Source of the DNA: Nostoc sp. FACHB-973
GTDB lineage: Bacteria > Cyanobacteriota > Cyanobacteriia > Cyanobacteriales > Nostocaceae
DNA length: 62,731 nucleotides
Direction of reading: 5' to 3'
Assembly: GCF_014698115.1 (NCBI RefSeq)
Contig: NZ_JACJSJ010000047.1
Span: forward strand, 1-62,731
Made by a program: the position numbers and the translations under genes. Shown one piece after another: positions 34,488 to 43,062 of the stretch; positions within the stretch are counted from its first letter, which is position 1, and every line of letters starts with the position of its first letter. Below the pieces are notes generated by a model. The model saw only the letters and a list, made by a program, of their open reading frames with translations, did not search any database and was not told where the DNA came from.

Positions 34488-34638
34488 GACTCATATTTGA
34501 TGTTTAGAAAGCTAAGTACACCTTTATTCCTTCTTCCCAGTCCCCAGTCCCCAATCCCCAGTCCCTTACCTCTACGAGTGATTCTCCAAATCAAAGACGC
34601 TCGATGACTCGCTACCGCTTCGCTATCGGATTGCTATA
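34483..34638. mobile_element. MITE-like element, TATAGGACTC / TATAGCAATCC ends (copy 1)
   Basis: 156 bp. Shares with 54655-54788 (opposite orientation) the ends TATAGGACTCATATTTGAT and ATTGCTATA, the segment GTACACCTTTATTCC, and the internal CCAGTCC heptamers flanked by TTACCTCTACGAGT. Copy 1 carries an extra ACGCTCGATGACTCGCTACC-type insert near its right end. Confidence 0.75.
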
Positions 34639-34835
34639 CCCTTCTTAGCATTTAACTTAATTCACATACTTTTTGTGGTATGTCAGTCTAGCATCTACAG
34701 CAGATTGCACAGCTTTTTGTTATATTTTCCTGGCGATTCTTAAAAAAAAATTGTATCTACGACATATTGTCATACTTTGGCGTTGATTTTATTTAAAATG
34801 AGAAAGGAAAAAAAATGTTTGTTTAGGAGAGAGTC

Positions 34836-35252
34836 ATGAAATTGATCTCGGCAAGCTGGCGACGGCTGAGTTTGGCTGTGTTGACAATTGTTTTAGTTGT
34901 TAGCAGCTTCGCTGTTTTTACTCCCAGCGCTGCGGCTGAAACATACCAGGTGAAACTTGGTAGCGATAAAGGAATGCTGGTATTTCAACCGAAAAAATTG
35001 ACAATTAAAGCAGGTGACACAATTGAGTGGGTGAACAATAAAGTTCCTCCCCATAATGTTGTGTTTGATCCCGGTAAAAACCCAGGCGGGGACAAAGAAT
35101 TAGCAAAATCTCTGTCTCATAAGAAGCAGTTGGTGAATCCTGGTCAAAAAGTAGCAACTACCTTCCCCGCAGACGCACCTGCCGGTGAATACACCTTCTA
35201 CTGCGAACCTCACCGTGGTGCTGGCATGGTTGGTACAATCACTGTCGAATAG
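34836..35252 (+). CDS. petE: Plastocyanin
   Basis: 138 residues with a 34-residue signal peptide ending in SAAA, mature about 104. Copper ligands are visible: His in KVPPHNVVF, then Cys, His and Met in FYCEPHRGAGMVG. It carries electrons from cytochrome b6f to photosystem I or cytochrome oxidase in the thylakoid lumen. Ribosome binding site AGGAGAG precedes the ATG. Usually copper-induced, reciprocal to petJ. Confidence 0.98.
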   Translation: MKLISASWRRLSLAVLTIVLVVSSFAVFTPSAAAETYQVKLGSDKGMLVFQPKKLTIKAGDTIEWVNNKVPPHNVVFDPGKNPGGDKELAKSLSHKKQLVNPGQKVATTFPADAPAGEYTFYCEPHRGAGMVGTITVE

Positions 35253-35357
35253 CTAGAAATATCGTCGTTGACACTAGATGATTTTTTCAGCTTCCCCCAG
35301 TAAAATCAGCTCATAAGCAACGCGCTAAACTCCCAGAGTGACCCACACAATGGATAA

Positions 35358-35433
35358 TGGCGGTAACGAGTCATCCGCCCACCGAAGACGCTAAGCACCG
35401 CGTGCTGACGGAGGGGTGAACTCGTTACCGCCA
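35358..35433. repeat. Long perfect-stem hairpin between petE and petJ
   Basis: TGGCGGTAACGAGT (35358-35371) and ACTCGTTACCGCCA (35420-35433) form a 14-bp perfect stem. The interior continues with imperfect pairing (TCATCCGCCCACCG against CGGAGGGGTGA) and a small AGCAC-CGC-GTGCT hairpin. GC content is well above its surroundings. Possible terminator/insulator or structured RNA element. Confidence 0.85.
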
Positions 35434-35510
35434 ATTTTGATCAAATTTGACTTAATTAGGGATTGATCGCGTTTATACTCTTCCTGGAGGCTTGTTGCGA
35501 GGAAATTCTC

Positions 35511-35855
35511 TTGAGAATATTTTTATTAATTTTGCTGTTAGCGATCGCCCTATTCAAATTAACACTCATTAGTCCAGCACTAGCTGCCGAAACGTCCAAC
35601 GGTGCTAACATTTTCGAGGCTAACTGCGCTTCGTGCCATATCGGTGGCGGTAACATCCTGATTAACCAGAAAACCTTGAAAAAGGAAGCACTGTCAAAGT
35701 ACCTTGAAAATTATGATCGCGACTCGATTCAGGCAATTATCCACCAAGTGCAGAATGGTAAAAATGCCATGCCTGCCTTTAAAGAAAAGTTAAGTCCTGA
35801 GGAAATTTTAGAGGTAGCGGCTTACGTTTTCCAGAATGCAGAACAAGGCTGGTAA
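35511..35855 (+). CDS. petJ: Cytochrome c6
   Basis: 114 residues from TTG 35511, chosen because GAGGAA (35499-35504) precedes it and the resulting signal peptide and length fit the family; the frame is open to a TTG at 35463. Signal peptide ends at ALA before AETSNG. Heme motif CASCH and axial Met in NAMPAF are visible. It replaces plastocyanin under copper limitation in the lumen. It is in tandem with petE and separated from it by the strong hairpin. Confidence 0.93.
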   Translation: MRIFLLILLLAIALFKLTLISPALAAETSNGANIFEANCASCHIGGGNILINQKTLKKEALSKYLENYDRDSIQAIIHQVQNGKNAMPAFKEKLSPEEILEVAAYVFQNAEQGW

Positions 35856-35885
35856 AATACCCAAAAGCTAATCGCCTTAGCCAAT

Positions 35886-35952
35886 GAGGGACTTCCAAAT
35901 AACAAAATATCCAATTATAGCAAGGGACTGGGGACTGGGGACTGGGGACTGG
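35886..35952. repeat. MITE half-end and GGGGACT heptamers
   Basis: GGGACTTCCAAATAACAAAA (35886 on) resembles one end of the GGGACTTCC MITE, then the sequence passes into a short GGGGACT run. Probably a truncated copy. Confidence 0.55.
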
Positions 35953-36025
35953 GTGAAAAGTCTTTTTGTGTCTAGGTTTTATCATCTGTTAATGTCCTAA
36001 CCACCAAGGCTTTTGCTACAACTCT

Positions 36026-36083
36026 TGTGGGGTGGGCGTCTCGCCCGCCATATAAACTGGGCTGGCAGGATGCCCACCCCACA
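36026..36083. repeat. Inverted repeat TGTGGGGTGGGC
   Basis: TGTGGGGTGGGC (36026-36037) and GCCCACCCCACA (36072-36083) are exact complements; inner GGCGGGCGAG-like pairs add to the hairpin. A dispersed repeat type of Nostocales, possibly acting as a terminator. Confidence 0.75.
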
Positions 36084-36094
36084 ATATTGGATAA

Positions 36095-36194
36095 GGGACT
36101 TCCAAAGAAAAAAATATTCCATCGTAGGGTAGCACAGCTGTGCTACCCGAAAAATGTACAAATAATTTGGGATAATTGATTTTCTGGAAGTCCC
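36095..36194. mobile_element. MITE, GGGACTTCC-type ends, with TAA target duplication (copy 2)
   Basis: 100 bp. Ends GGGACTTCCAAAGAAA and, inverted, GGGACTTCCAGAAAAT. TAA flanks both sides (36092-36094 and 36195-36197). The centre is the palindrome GGGTAGCACAGCTGTGCTAC-CC. The interior matches 14598-14708. Confidence 0.82.
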
Positions 36195-36201
36195 TAATTT
36201 A

Positions 36202-37836
36202 TTAATTCGACTTTTCTCTGTTTTGCTTCAGTTGCCGCAACTGTTGTAGTAATTCTTGCTCAGTTGCAGAAGTGGGTGTCGGCTGATTTTTATTCGTTCC
36301 TGGCACTAACTGTTCAGAAGAAGTAGCATTTGCCGATGAAGGCGTAGGCTGGTTTTTTCTCGTTCCCACTTCAGATGATGGTTTAGAAGTAGCTGCTGGT
36401 AAGGGCTGAGATTGATTGCTATTGATTCTTGGTAGAACTAATGGTTTGAGAGTACCTGTAGACGCAGGCTGATTATTCCTAATTTGCACTTCGGATGATG
36501 GTTTTGCAGTACCTGATGGTGAGTTGCTATTGACTCCTGGTACAACTAATGGTTTGAGAGTAGCTGCGGGTAAACGCCCAGGCTGATTAGTTTTGATTGG
36601 CGCTTCCGATAATGGTTTAGAAGTAGGTGCTGGCGATGGCGTCAGCTGATTGCTGTTGCTTCTTGGTGTCAACAATGGAAAGGGCTTTTGGTCTTGAGTA
36701 GCTCCAGTTGTGTTGCTACTGTTGTTTTGGAAAACTAGGTTAAATGGATAAGAACTGATCTTTTTATCTCCCTTGAGGGATTGTTTGCTAAAGTATTCTC
36801 TTGCTTTTGTTCGCAATTCTGGGGAGAGTAATTTGTCTTGGAACTTGATATCTAAGACCTTGCCATCAGGATCTACCACTAATACACCCAAAACAGCCCC
36901 TTCCGCATTCGGCTTATCTGTGGCTAGTGTTTGTCGAATAACTGGTTTTTGTTCAGCATTGGGGTATTGTTGCTGGACTTCTTTTCTGAGGGCATCGTAA
37001 GAATCGAGTTGTGCGATCGCCTGTTGAGTTCCTTTGGGGGATAAATCCCTTGCCTGGGGCGCACTTCCCCTAGTTCCGATTAAAGTATTGCTATTTCCTC
37101 GACCTTCTTTTAGAGAGTTGACGAGCAAGTTTTGAGAAATTTTAGACCCATCAATACTTGGTTGGGTCATTTGTGGAGTTGGATTTCCCTGTGCTGTTGT
37201 AATGGGGGGAGTATCAGAAAGGTTCCGGGATTGGGCATTTTGCAGAATATCATCAGGTATGTTCTGTGACTGCAATTGTGGCAACCTATTTACAGACAAT
37301 GGCTCAGGTGTCTCGTATTTGCGATCGCTCTCACTCAAACGAGGAGCTGGAGGAACTGATGACGAGAATTTGGGGCTGTTATTGTATTTGGAACTGTCAA
37401 ATTTAGAAGCGTCAAATCCCAAATTATAATTAGGAATCGTCCGCAAAGACTGCCTTGTAGGCAAAGACGAGACCCGATAGTTATTTGATGATGGAGGTAG
37501 GGGAGGCAGTATTAATTGACTCGATGGCGGTGGCGCCAATGGAGCTAATGCAGTCTGGGCGTTAAAATTCGGTGCAGAAAGTGGCGCTATTGGCGGTAAT
37601 TGTTGTAAGCCTATTCGAGGTGTGGTTTGCGGCAAACGGCTTTGGTCGATTTGACTCAATTCCATCAGTCCGACTGTTTTTGATGATGCCGTTTCTTTGG
37701 GCTTGCTGGAGTCCATAGGCATCAATGGTACAATCATGGCGATCGCACCGTGAATGCCAACAGAAGCTATAGCTGCTATTCCAATTGGCTGGCTAATGAT
37801 TTCTGGTATATTTTTCAGCAGGGAGACGTAAGACAT
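36202..37836 (-). CDS. TonB-like, Pro/Ser/Asn-rich envelope protein
   Basis: 544 residues. A hydrophobic segment near residues 17-41 (IGIAAIASVGIHGAIAMIVP) looks like a single membrane anchor. Residues about 70-270 are a low-complexity Pro/Ser/Leu region as in TonB linkers. Residues about 275-375 contain a TonB C-terminal-like segment (AVLGVLVVDPDGKVLDIKF, TKAREYF, YPFNLVF). The tail (about 390-530) has imperfect repeats such as KPSSEVQIRNNQP and LKPLVVPGVNSN. Probably spans the periplasm. No ExbBD or receptor gene is nearby. Confidence 0.65.
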   Translation of the reverse strand: MSYVSLLKNIPEIISQPIGIAAIASVGIHGAIAMIVPLMPMDSSKPKETASSKTVGLMELSQIDQSRLPQTTPRIGLQQLPPIAPLSAPNFNAQTALAPLAPPPSSQLILPPLPPSSNNYRVSSLPTRQSLRTIPNYNLGFDASKFDSSKYNNSPKFSSSVPPAPRLSESDRKYETPEPLSVNRLPQLQSQNIPDDILQNAQSRNLSDTPPITTAQGNPTPQMTQPSIDGSKISQNLLVNSLKEGRGNSNTLIGTRGSAPQARDLSPKGTQQAIAQLDSYDALRKEVQQQYPNAEQKPVIRQTLATDKPNAEGAVLGVLVVDPDGKVLDIKFQDKLLSPELRTKAREYFSKQSLKGDKKISSYPFNLVFQNNSSNTTGATQDQKPFPLLTPRSNSNQLTPSPAPTSKPLSEAPIKTNQPGRLPAATLKPLVVPGVNSNSPSGTAKPSSEVQIRNNQPASTGTLKPLVLPRINSNQSQPLPAATSKPSSEVGTRKNQPTPSSANATSSEQLVPGTNKNQPTPTSATEQELLQQLRQLKQNREKSN

Positions 37837-38457
37837 AGCTGTTATCGTTCACTCGGCTCAGTTGCAGTTGACTAACAATTTTCTCTTTGATGACTATATT
37901 GCAATATATTGCAATAGATGCGTCCCTCTAAGGAAATAATAACTTCCTCAGCTGGCAATCCAGACGCTAAGATTACCATTTCCTCAACTTTTTAATTTCT
38001 TAATGATGCTCTCTCATATTTTCAAGTTGTGTTTGCTAAAAAGATGTTTTAACTATTACTACTTTTGATTTTTTATTGTTATAAAGCGCACAATTAAAAA
38101 TGATATCTCGCTTATTTATGAAGTTTCATATCTCGTAGGAACTTAGACTCAATCAGAACATCTGCTCAGGTTGCCCTGTTATTTTTACTGTTTTTTGCTC
38201 CGCAAAACTGACGTAACAAATAGCACACTTAATTGTTATATACTACGCCCTTTGTGACAATATTACCACATGAAGAGACCCTAAAACTGTTGTAGATTGT
38301 ACCATTTTCTTGACATTTTAACCCTAAAACCCATCAATATGTGTTTGGGTTTTGCTCCCAAGAGTGAGTCAGAGAATCGCAATTTGAGCTTTTAACTACT
38401 TACTACTTCTTCATTAAAAGATTATAAACCTTCAGTTCTTGCAGCCAGAAATTTTCA
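37837..38457. other. Intergenic region between divergent genes, no gene seen
   Basis: About 620 bp, AT-rich. It should carry two divergent promoters. Nothing else recognised. Confidence 0.55.
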
Positions 38458-39153
38458 ATGCCCTTACCAACAGTTATTGTGCCTGGATATCTAGAAAGCG
38501 CGATCGCCTATCGCCAACTAGAACAATCTTTACAACAGTTAAATTTTCCCACTATCACAGTACCACTACGGCGGCGTGACTGGCTACCCACTATTGGAGG
38601 AAGTCCTGTAACGCGGATTTTGCAACAACTCGATCGCACAGTCAAACAGATATTGCAGCAATATAAAGCTACTCAAATTAACTTAATTGGTCACTCAGCC
38701 GGAGGTTGGATATCACGCATCTATATGGGAGAAAAACCCTATTTAGCACGCGGCGATGTCAAGCCATCTCTCTGGGAAGCCCATCCCTTAGTTGCGACTC
38801 TCATCACCTTGGGTACACCGCACATCAGCCAAGAACGCTGGACGCGCTCAAATCTGGATTTTGTCACCAATAACTATCCTGGAGCTTTTTACAGCAAGGT
38901 TCGTTACGTCTGTGTTGCCGGCAAAACTATCTTTGGACAAAGGCGGCGGGGTAGCTGGTTAGCTTACAGTAGTTACCAATTAACCTGTGGTAAAGGTAAC
39001 ACCTGGGGAGATGGAATCACACCCATTGAAGCAGCTCACCTCGAAGGCGCAGAAAATCTTGTGATTGAAGGTGTGAAGCATTCTCCCAGAAGCGCCGGAA
39101 TCTGGTATGGCTCACCAGAACCCTTAAAAGCTTGGGTGGAATATTTGATTTAA
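38458..39153 (+). CDS. Alpha/beta hydrolase, lipase-like
   Basis: 231 residues. Nucleophile elbow GHSAGGW (about residues 79-85), oxyanion-side VPGYLESA at the N terminus, catalytic Asp probably in WGDGITPIEAA and His in EGVKHSPRSAG. TLGTPHIS resembles triacylglycerol lipase-like proteins. No signal peptide, so cytoplasmic or membrane-associated. Substrate unknown. Confidence 0.85.
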   Translation: MPLPTVIVPGYLESAIAYRQLEQSLQQLNFPTITVPLRRRDWLPTIGGSPVTRILQQLDRTVKQILQQYKATQINLIGHSAGGWISRIYMGEKPYLARGDVKPSLWEAHPLVATLITLGTPHISQERWTRSNLDFVTNNYPGAFYSKVRYVCVAGKTIFGQRRRGSWLAYSSYQLTCGKGNTWGDGITPIEAAHLEGAENLVIEGVKHSPRSAGIWYGSPEPLKAWVEYLI

Positions 39154-39255
39154 AAAACTTTACCTTTATATAAGAAAAGTAAAATTTATTAAAATTTCTT
39201 AGCTAAAATAATTGTATAAGAATAAATACCTACTTAAGAACAGGAGAGCTGAGCT

Positions 39256-39852
39256 ATGGAAAGCACCCAGTTCGATAGGATTTTGCGACGAGTAGCGACG
39301 ATATTATCAGTTGTACTTCTGACTCTGTGCTTAATTTACTTTTCTACCGGAGTTTTGCTTTCTTTTTACTACGAGCCGACAGCAGGCGGTGCCTATAACT
39401 CCCTAAAGATGATTAATACCCAACTGCCATATGGTTGGTTGTTTCGGAGAGCGCACGATATTGCTGGTAACGGGTTAATTGCGATCGCTCTCATTCAAAT
39501 TGTAGTGATGTTTTTGAGTCGGCAATTTCGCAAGAGTTGGCTGACTGCTTGGATTAGCGGCATTTTGTTGACCCTGAGTGCGATCGGGCTAGATTGGACA
39601 GCGATGATCCTAGACTGGACTCAGGAAGGATACTGGCGTTTTAGCATTGAGCTAGGAACCATCGAAGCAATTCCGTTTATTGGCGTGCAACTGCGCGACA
39701 TCCTCACAGGCGGTGGAGCCATTAGCACAGTTACTGTTGAACACCTTTACACAATACACAGTTATCTGATTGCTACGACGACACTAATTCTGGCCATAGT
39801 GCATTTATCTGCTTTACTGTGGCAAGAATGGCAACAGAGTGCTGAATGCTGA
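39256..39852 (+). CDS. Cytochrome b6-like membrane protein with one heme ligand missing
   Basis: 198 residues, about four membrane helices, aligned with the cytochrome b N-terminal domain (FSTGVLLSFYYEPTAGGAYNSL against the b6 FATGF-FYYKPT region). Heme-ligand positions can be placed by the canonical 14- and 15-residue spacings. His67 and His168 correspond to one b-heme pair. His183 is present, but its partner position 81 is Gln. The Cys that binds heme c in b6 also appears absent. No subunit IV or Rieske gene is next to it. Probably a one-heme relative with a distinct role; ribosome binding site AGGAGA is upstream. Confidence 0.8.
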   Translation: MESTQFDRILRRVATILSVVLLTLCLIYFSTGVLLSFYYEPTAGGAYNSLKMINTQLPYGWLFRRAHDIAGNGLIAIALIQIVVMFLSRQFRKSWLTAWISGILLTLSAIGLDWTAMILDWTQEGYWRFSIELGTIEAIPFIGVQLRDILTGGGAISTVTVEHLYTIHSYLIATTTLILAIVHLSALLWQEWQQSAEC

Positions 39853-39906
39853 ATGAGGCATTGGGCATTGGGCATGGGGCATGGGGCATTGGGCATTGGG
39901 CATTAG
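39846..39906. repeat. Tandem heptamer GGGCATT / GGGGCAT
   Basis: About eight GGGCATT-type units directly after the cytochrome b stop. Confidence 0.85.
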
Positions 39907-39930
39907 ACCTCTTGCAAAAGTCCCATAACA

Positions 39931-40011
39931 CCCCACCCCCAGCCCCTCCCCGCTTGCGGGGAGGGGAGACTTTGACGCAAGTCAAAGGCGGGGTGGGGTT
40001 CTTTTTTTTGA
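39931..40011. terminator. Compound bidirectional-type terminator
   Basis: CCCCACCCC (39931-39939) pairs with GGGGTGGGG (39990-39998). Inside are CCCCTCCCCGC-TTGC-GGGGAGGGG-like pairing and TTTGAC-GCAA-GTCAAA. A run of eight T follows on the plus strand. It separates the cytochrome b gene from the convergent glpK. Confidence 0.8.
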
Positions 40012-40050
40012 TTTATGCAAGAAGTCTATTGTTTGAATTGCTACAAGCAT

Positions 40051-41571
40051 CTAATCCATCCAAGCGAGAGTACGTTTCACTGCCTTTTGCCAAGTAGCAA
40101 AATTCGAGAAATCGCTCCTTGGCTCAAACACGCACTCAATCTGCCGTTGCTGCACCAATGCTTCATAGTCCTTCCAAAATTCCACAGCTAAACCTGCTGC
40201 GAATGCTGCACCCTGAACGGTAGTATCACGCACGATGGGACGTTCCACCGGAATACCTAAGACATCCGCCTGAAACTGCATCAAAAAATTATTCTCGCAA
40301 GCACCACCATCTACGGTTAATCGCGCAACAGGTGTACTACTAGATGCATTTATCGCCTGGACTACCTCCACAACTTGATAAGCGATCGCCTCCAATACAG
40401 CGCGTACTAAATGCTCTGGTTGTACACTGGCGGTAATGCCGAAAAAAGCTCCCCTAGCGCTCATATCCCAATAAGGTGCGCCGAGTCCACTAAATGCAGG
40501 TACAAAATATACACCGCTACTATCTGTGACTCTATTGGCCATTGCTTCAGTTTCAGCGGCAGTTTTAATCAACTTCAAGCTATCGCGCAACCATTGGATA
40601 CAAGCACCACTAGTAAACATACTGCCTTCTAAAGCATAGCCGACATCCAAAGCTCCCTTTGGATTCCTTTGTGTCCATGCCACTGTGGAAATAAGTTGTT
40701 CAGGCGACCGCACAATTTCAGAGCCAGTGTGAGCTACCAAAAAGCTACCAGTACCGTAGGTGCATTTCATCAAACCGGGGCGATGGCAGCCATGACCAAA
40801 CAAAGCAGCTTGCTGATCTCCCAAAATCGCAGTGATGGGAATTTCCGCACCCAATAAAGTAGCATCTGTAACTCCGAATCCCCCTAAACTCGGCTGAATT
40901 TTGGGCAGGATATGAGCCGGAATCTGGAACATTTCTAGGAGAATCTCATCCCACTCACAGGTTTTGAGATTCATTAACATTGTGCGGCTGGCGTTGCTGT
41001 GGTCAGTGGCATGGACTTTTCCACCCGTGAGCTTCCACAGCACCCAAGTATCAATGGTGCCTGCTAAAACATTGTTCAAGTCAACATCTGTAAACTTGTC
41101 TAATAGCCATCTGAGCTTAGTTGCAGAAAAATAGGCATCGATGATTAATCCGGTGCGATCGTAAATTTCTGGAGCATAGCCTTGCTCTTGTAACTTCTGA
41201 CACAATGGAGCAGTCCGCCGATCTTGCCAAACGATCGCTTTATGGAGTGGTTTACCTGTAGTTTTGTCCCAAATCAAACAGGTTTCACGCTGCACAGTTA
41301 ATCCTAACGCGGCGATCGCTGAGGGAGTAATTTTGGCATTGGCAATTGCGGTTTCCATCACCCAACACGTATCCTGCCAGATTTGCTCAGGGTCATGTTC
41401 TAACCATCCCGGCTGCGGATAATACTGAGTCAGTTCTTTGTATGCCTGTCCGACAATCTTACCTTGTGCGTTAAACACAAAAGCGCGATCGCCGGTAGTA
41501 CCCAAGTCCAGTGCCAAGATGTAGCCCGATGATGGAATTGTGCTGCCAACTGTGTCCATAGCCGCTTTCAA
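40051..41571 (-). CDS. glpK: Glycerol kinase
   Basis: 506 residues, near the family length. FGGY-kinase marks are LALDLGTTGDRAFVF at the N terminus (usual TTSSR is TTGDR), QRETCLIWDKTTGKPL, VWQDRRTA, FSATKLRWLL, DTWVLWKLTGG, GDQQAALFGHGC, KCTYGTGSFL, and the C-terminal LTVDGGACENNFLMQFQAD. It phosphorylates glycerol to glycerol 3-phosphate. MDTVGS at 41559 is an alternative start. No glp neighbours. Confidence 0.95.
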   Translation of the reverse strand: MKAAMDTVGSTIPSSGYILALDLGTTGDRAFVFNAQGKIVGQAYKELTQYYPQPGWLEHDPEQIWQDTCWVMETAIANAKITPSAIAALGLTVQRETCLIWDKTTGKPLHKAIVWQDRRTAPLCQKLQEQGYAPEIYDRTGLIIDAYFSATKLRWLLDKFTDVDLNNVLAGTIDTWVLWKLTGGKVHATDHSNASRTMLMNLKTCEWDEILLEMFQIPAHILPKIQPSLGGFGVTDATLLGAEIPITAILGDQQAALFGHGCHRPGLMKCTYGTGSFLVAHTGSEIVRSPEQLISTVAWTQRNPKGALDVGYALEGSMFTSGACIQWLRDSLKLIKTAAETEAMANRVTDSSGVYFVPAFSGLGAPYWDMSARGAFFGITASVQPEHLVRAVLEAIAYQVVEVVQAINASSSTPVARLTVDGGACENNFLMQFQADVLGIPVERPIVRDTTVQGAAFAAGLAVEFWKDYEALVQQRQIECVFEPRSDFSNFATWQKAVKRTLAWMD

Positions 41572-41836
41572 TGGTGCTTACCAATATCCGTCAAATTCAG
41601 ATATACATTATTTTGCGTCCAGTTGAACTATCTACATAGATACCAAAATTACTTTCCCAAACTTTTATAAAAATAAAAAGCAAAAAATATGGAAACAGAA
41701 ACTAACCAATTGTAGTAATACAACAACCCTAAATTATTTGTGAACACTCAATATTTCTCCCATCTTTACCCTCTCTTGCCTCGTGCGTGAGAGTTCACAC
41801 TCAAAATAGGATAACTTTATTCAAGGTTCCATCAAA

Positions 41837-42829
41837 ATGAAATTACAAAACTACAACAAATTTGCAACTTTACTTAGCGTAGGATGGATGTTATCTAATT
41901 TTGCTGCTGCTTATGCTGCTGATAACTTGCAAATAGCAGATACCTGGAGTAACAATACCAGAAATCCAAATCTTCTCAATCTTGCATCCAATCCCATACC
42001 CCAACCAAAACTAGTTTTTATTGGCACAGAACCGTATACAGTCTCAGGCAAAAATTTTCAAAGATATAAATTATCAGTAGCAAACTGGAATGCATTTCCT
42101 AATAACTTATTTACCAAAGCTCCAGATTTACCACCTTGCGGACAAAACAGCAACTCATCCAGGACTTGGGTAAATATTTATAATGGTCAAAACAACCAAC
42201 GAATTTACGGATTTTGTGCATTTTCCTCCTCTGAAAACTTAAACTCTCTTTGGTTTGCAGTTGAACAAGGTCAAACACCTCCCCAATCTGTATATATCAT
42301 TTTAAAAGATAGAAAAACTAACAAAGAATATCGCTCTAACTTAGTTTCATTAACACAAGAAACACAAGCAGTTCAAGAAGACTGTATCGCTTTTAATCCC
42401 AATAATATTAGTGTTAATCAAGTTAGCGATCGCTGGAAAATAGTTGAGAACGGCAATCACTGGATGTTTGACTTTGGTAATAAAAAAGATGAAGCGACAC
42501 GTGCTTTCAAAATTATCAATCACTATGGCATGAACAAATCCTGCTTTGTTGGACGACCACAACCATCCTTCCAATATCTACTAGTAAATAATAGCGCTCC
42601 TTCTGGCTCACTACAAGGCGAAGATTGTATCTCATTTAATCCTGCCACTACAAGCGTTAATCGCATAAACAATAGCTGGAAAATTGTAGATGGTAACCAC
42701 TGGATGTTTGATTTTGGTAATAATAAATCTGAAGCAACAACATCATTAGCGATTATCAAAAAATATAACTTTACCCATTCTTGCTTTGTTGGTAGACCCG
42801 ATCCCAGTTTTACCTACCTGCGCCGTTGA
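41837..42829 (+). CDS. Secreted protein with duplicated CFVGRP domain
   Basis: 330 residues with a signal peptide (cleavage near AYAAD). The N-terminal part (about 30-175) is unrecognised. The C-terminal part is two copies of a 70-residue domain (about 180-250 and 262-330). Both share DCIxFNP, W-K-IV, NHWMFDFG, EAT, and CFVGRPxPSFxYL, including two cysteines per copy that could form a disulfide. I recall similar units at the ends of other bacterial secreted proteins but no firm function. Likely periplasmic or extracellular. Confidence 0.8.
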   Translation: MKLQNYNKFATLLSVGWMLSNFAAAYAADNLQIADTWSNNTRNPNLLNLASNPIPQPKLVFIGTEPYTVSGKNFQRYKLSVANWNAFPNNLFTKAPDLPPCGQNSNSSRTWVNIYNGQNNQRIYGFCAFSSSENLNSLWFAVEQGQTPPQSVYIILKDRKTNKEYRSNLVSLTQETQAVQEDCIAFNPNNISVNQVSDRWKIVENGNHWMFDFGNKKDEATRAFKIINHYGMNKSCFVGRPQPSFQYLLVNNSAPSGSLQGEDCISFNPATTSVNRINNSWKIVDGNHWMFDFGNNKSEATTSLAIIKKYNFTHSCFVGRPDPSFTYLRR

Positions 42830-42835
42830 AGAGAG

Positions 42836-42870
42836 CAGGGGGAGCAGGGGGAGCAGGGGGAGCAGGGGGA
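42836..42870. repeat. (GGGGGAGCA)n tandem nonamer
   Basis: Four GAGCAGGGG-type units just after the secreted-protein stop. Confidence 0.85.
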
Positions 42871-43004
42871 TTAAACTAAGCCACCCACTTTCTTGTGGTG
42901 TTTCTACCTACCTTGAGATACAAGGATTTATTCGCGCCACTTGCGGGCGTTAGCGCAGCGGGACGAAGTCCGGTTTTGAACCTTTACTTTTTTCATAAAA
43001 AATT

Positions 43005-43028
43005 AGGGTAGCACAGCTGTGCTACCCT
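43005..43028. repeat. 24-bp palindrome AGGGTAGCACAG / CTGTGCTACCCT
   Basis: A perfect palindrome identical to the centre of the GGGACTTCC MITEs but without their ends. It lies 35 bp past the stop of the convergent PAS-CRP gene. Confidence 0.85.
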
Positions 43029-43062
43029 ACAAATTTCTGTATCTTACGAAAGCGATAAAGAA

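Noticed and set aside
35463..35510. Longer cytochrome c6 starting at TTG 35463
   Set aside because: It would add 16 residues before the signal peptide without a ribosome binding site; TTG 35511 has GAGGAA upstream and gives the family length.
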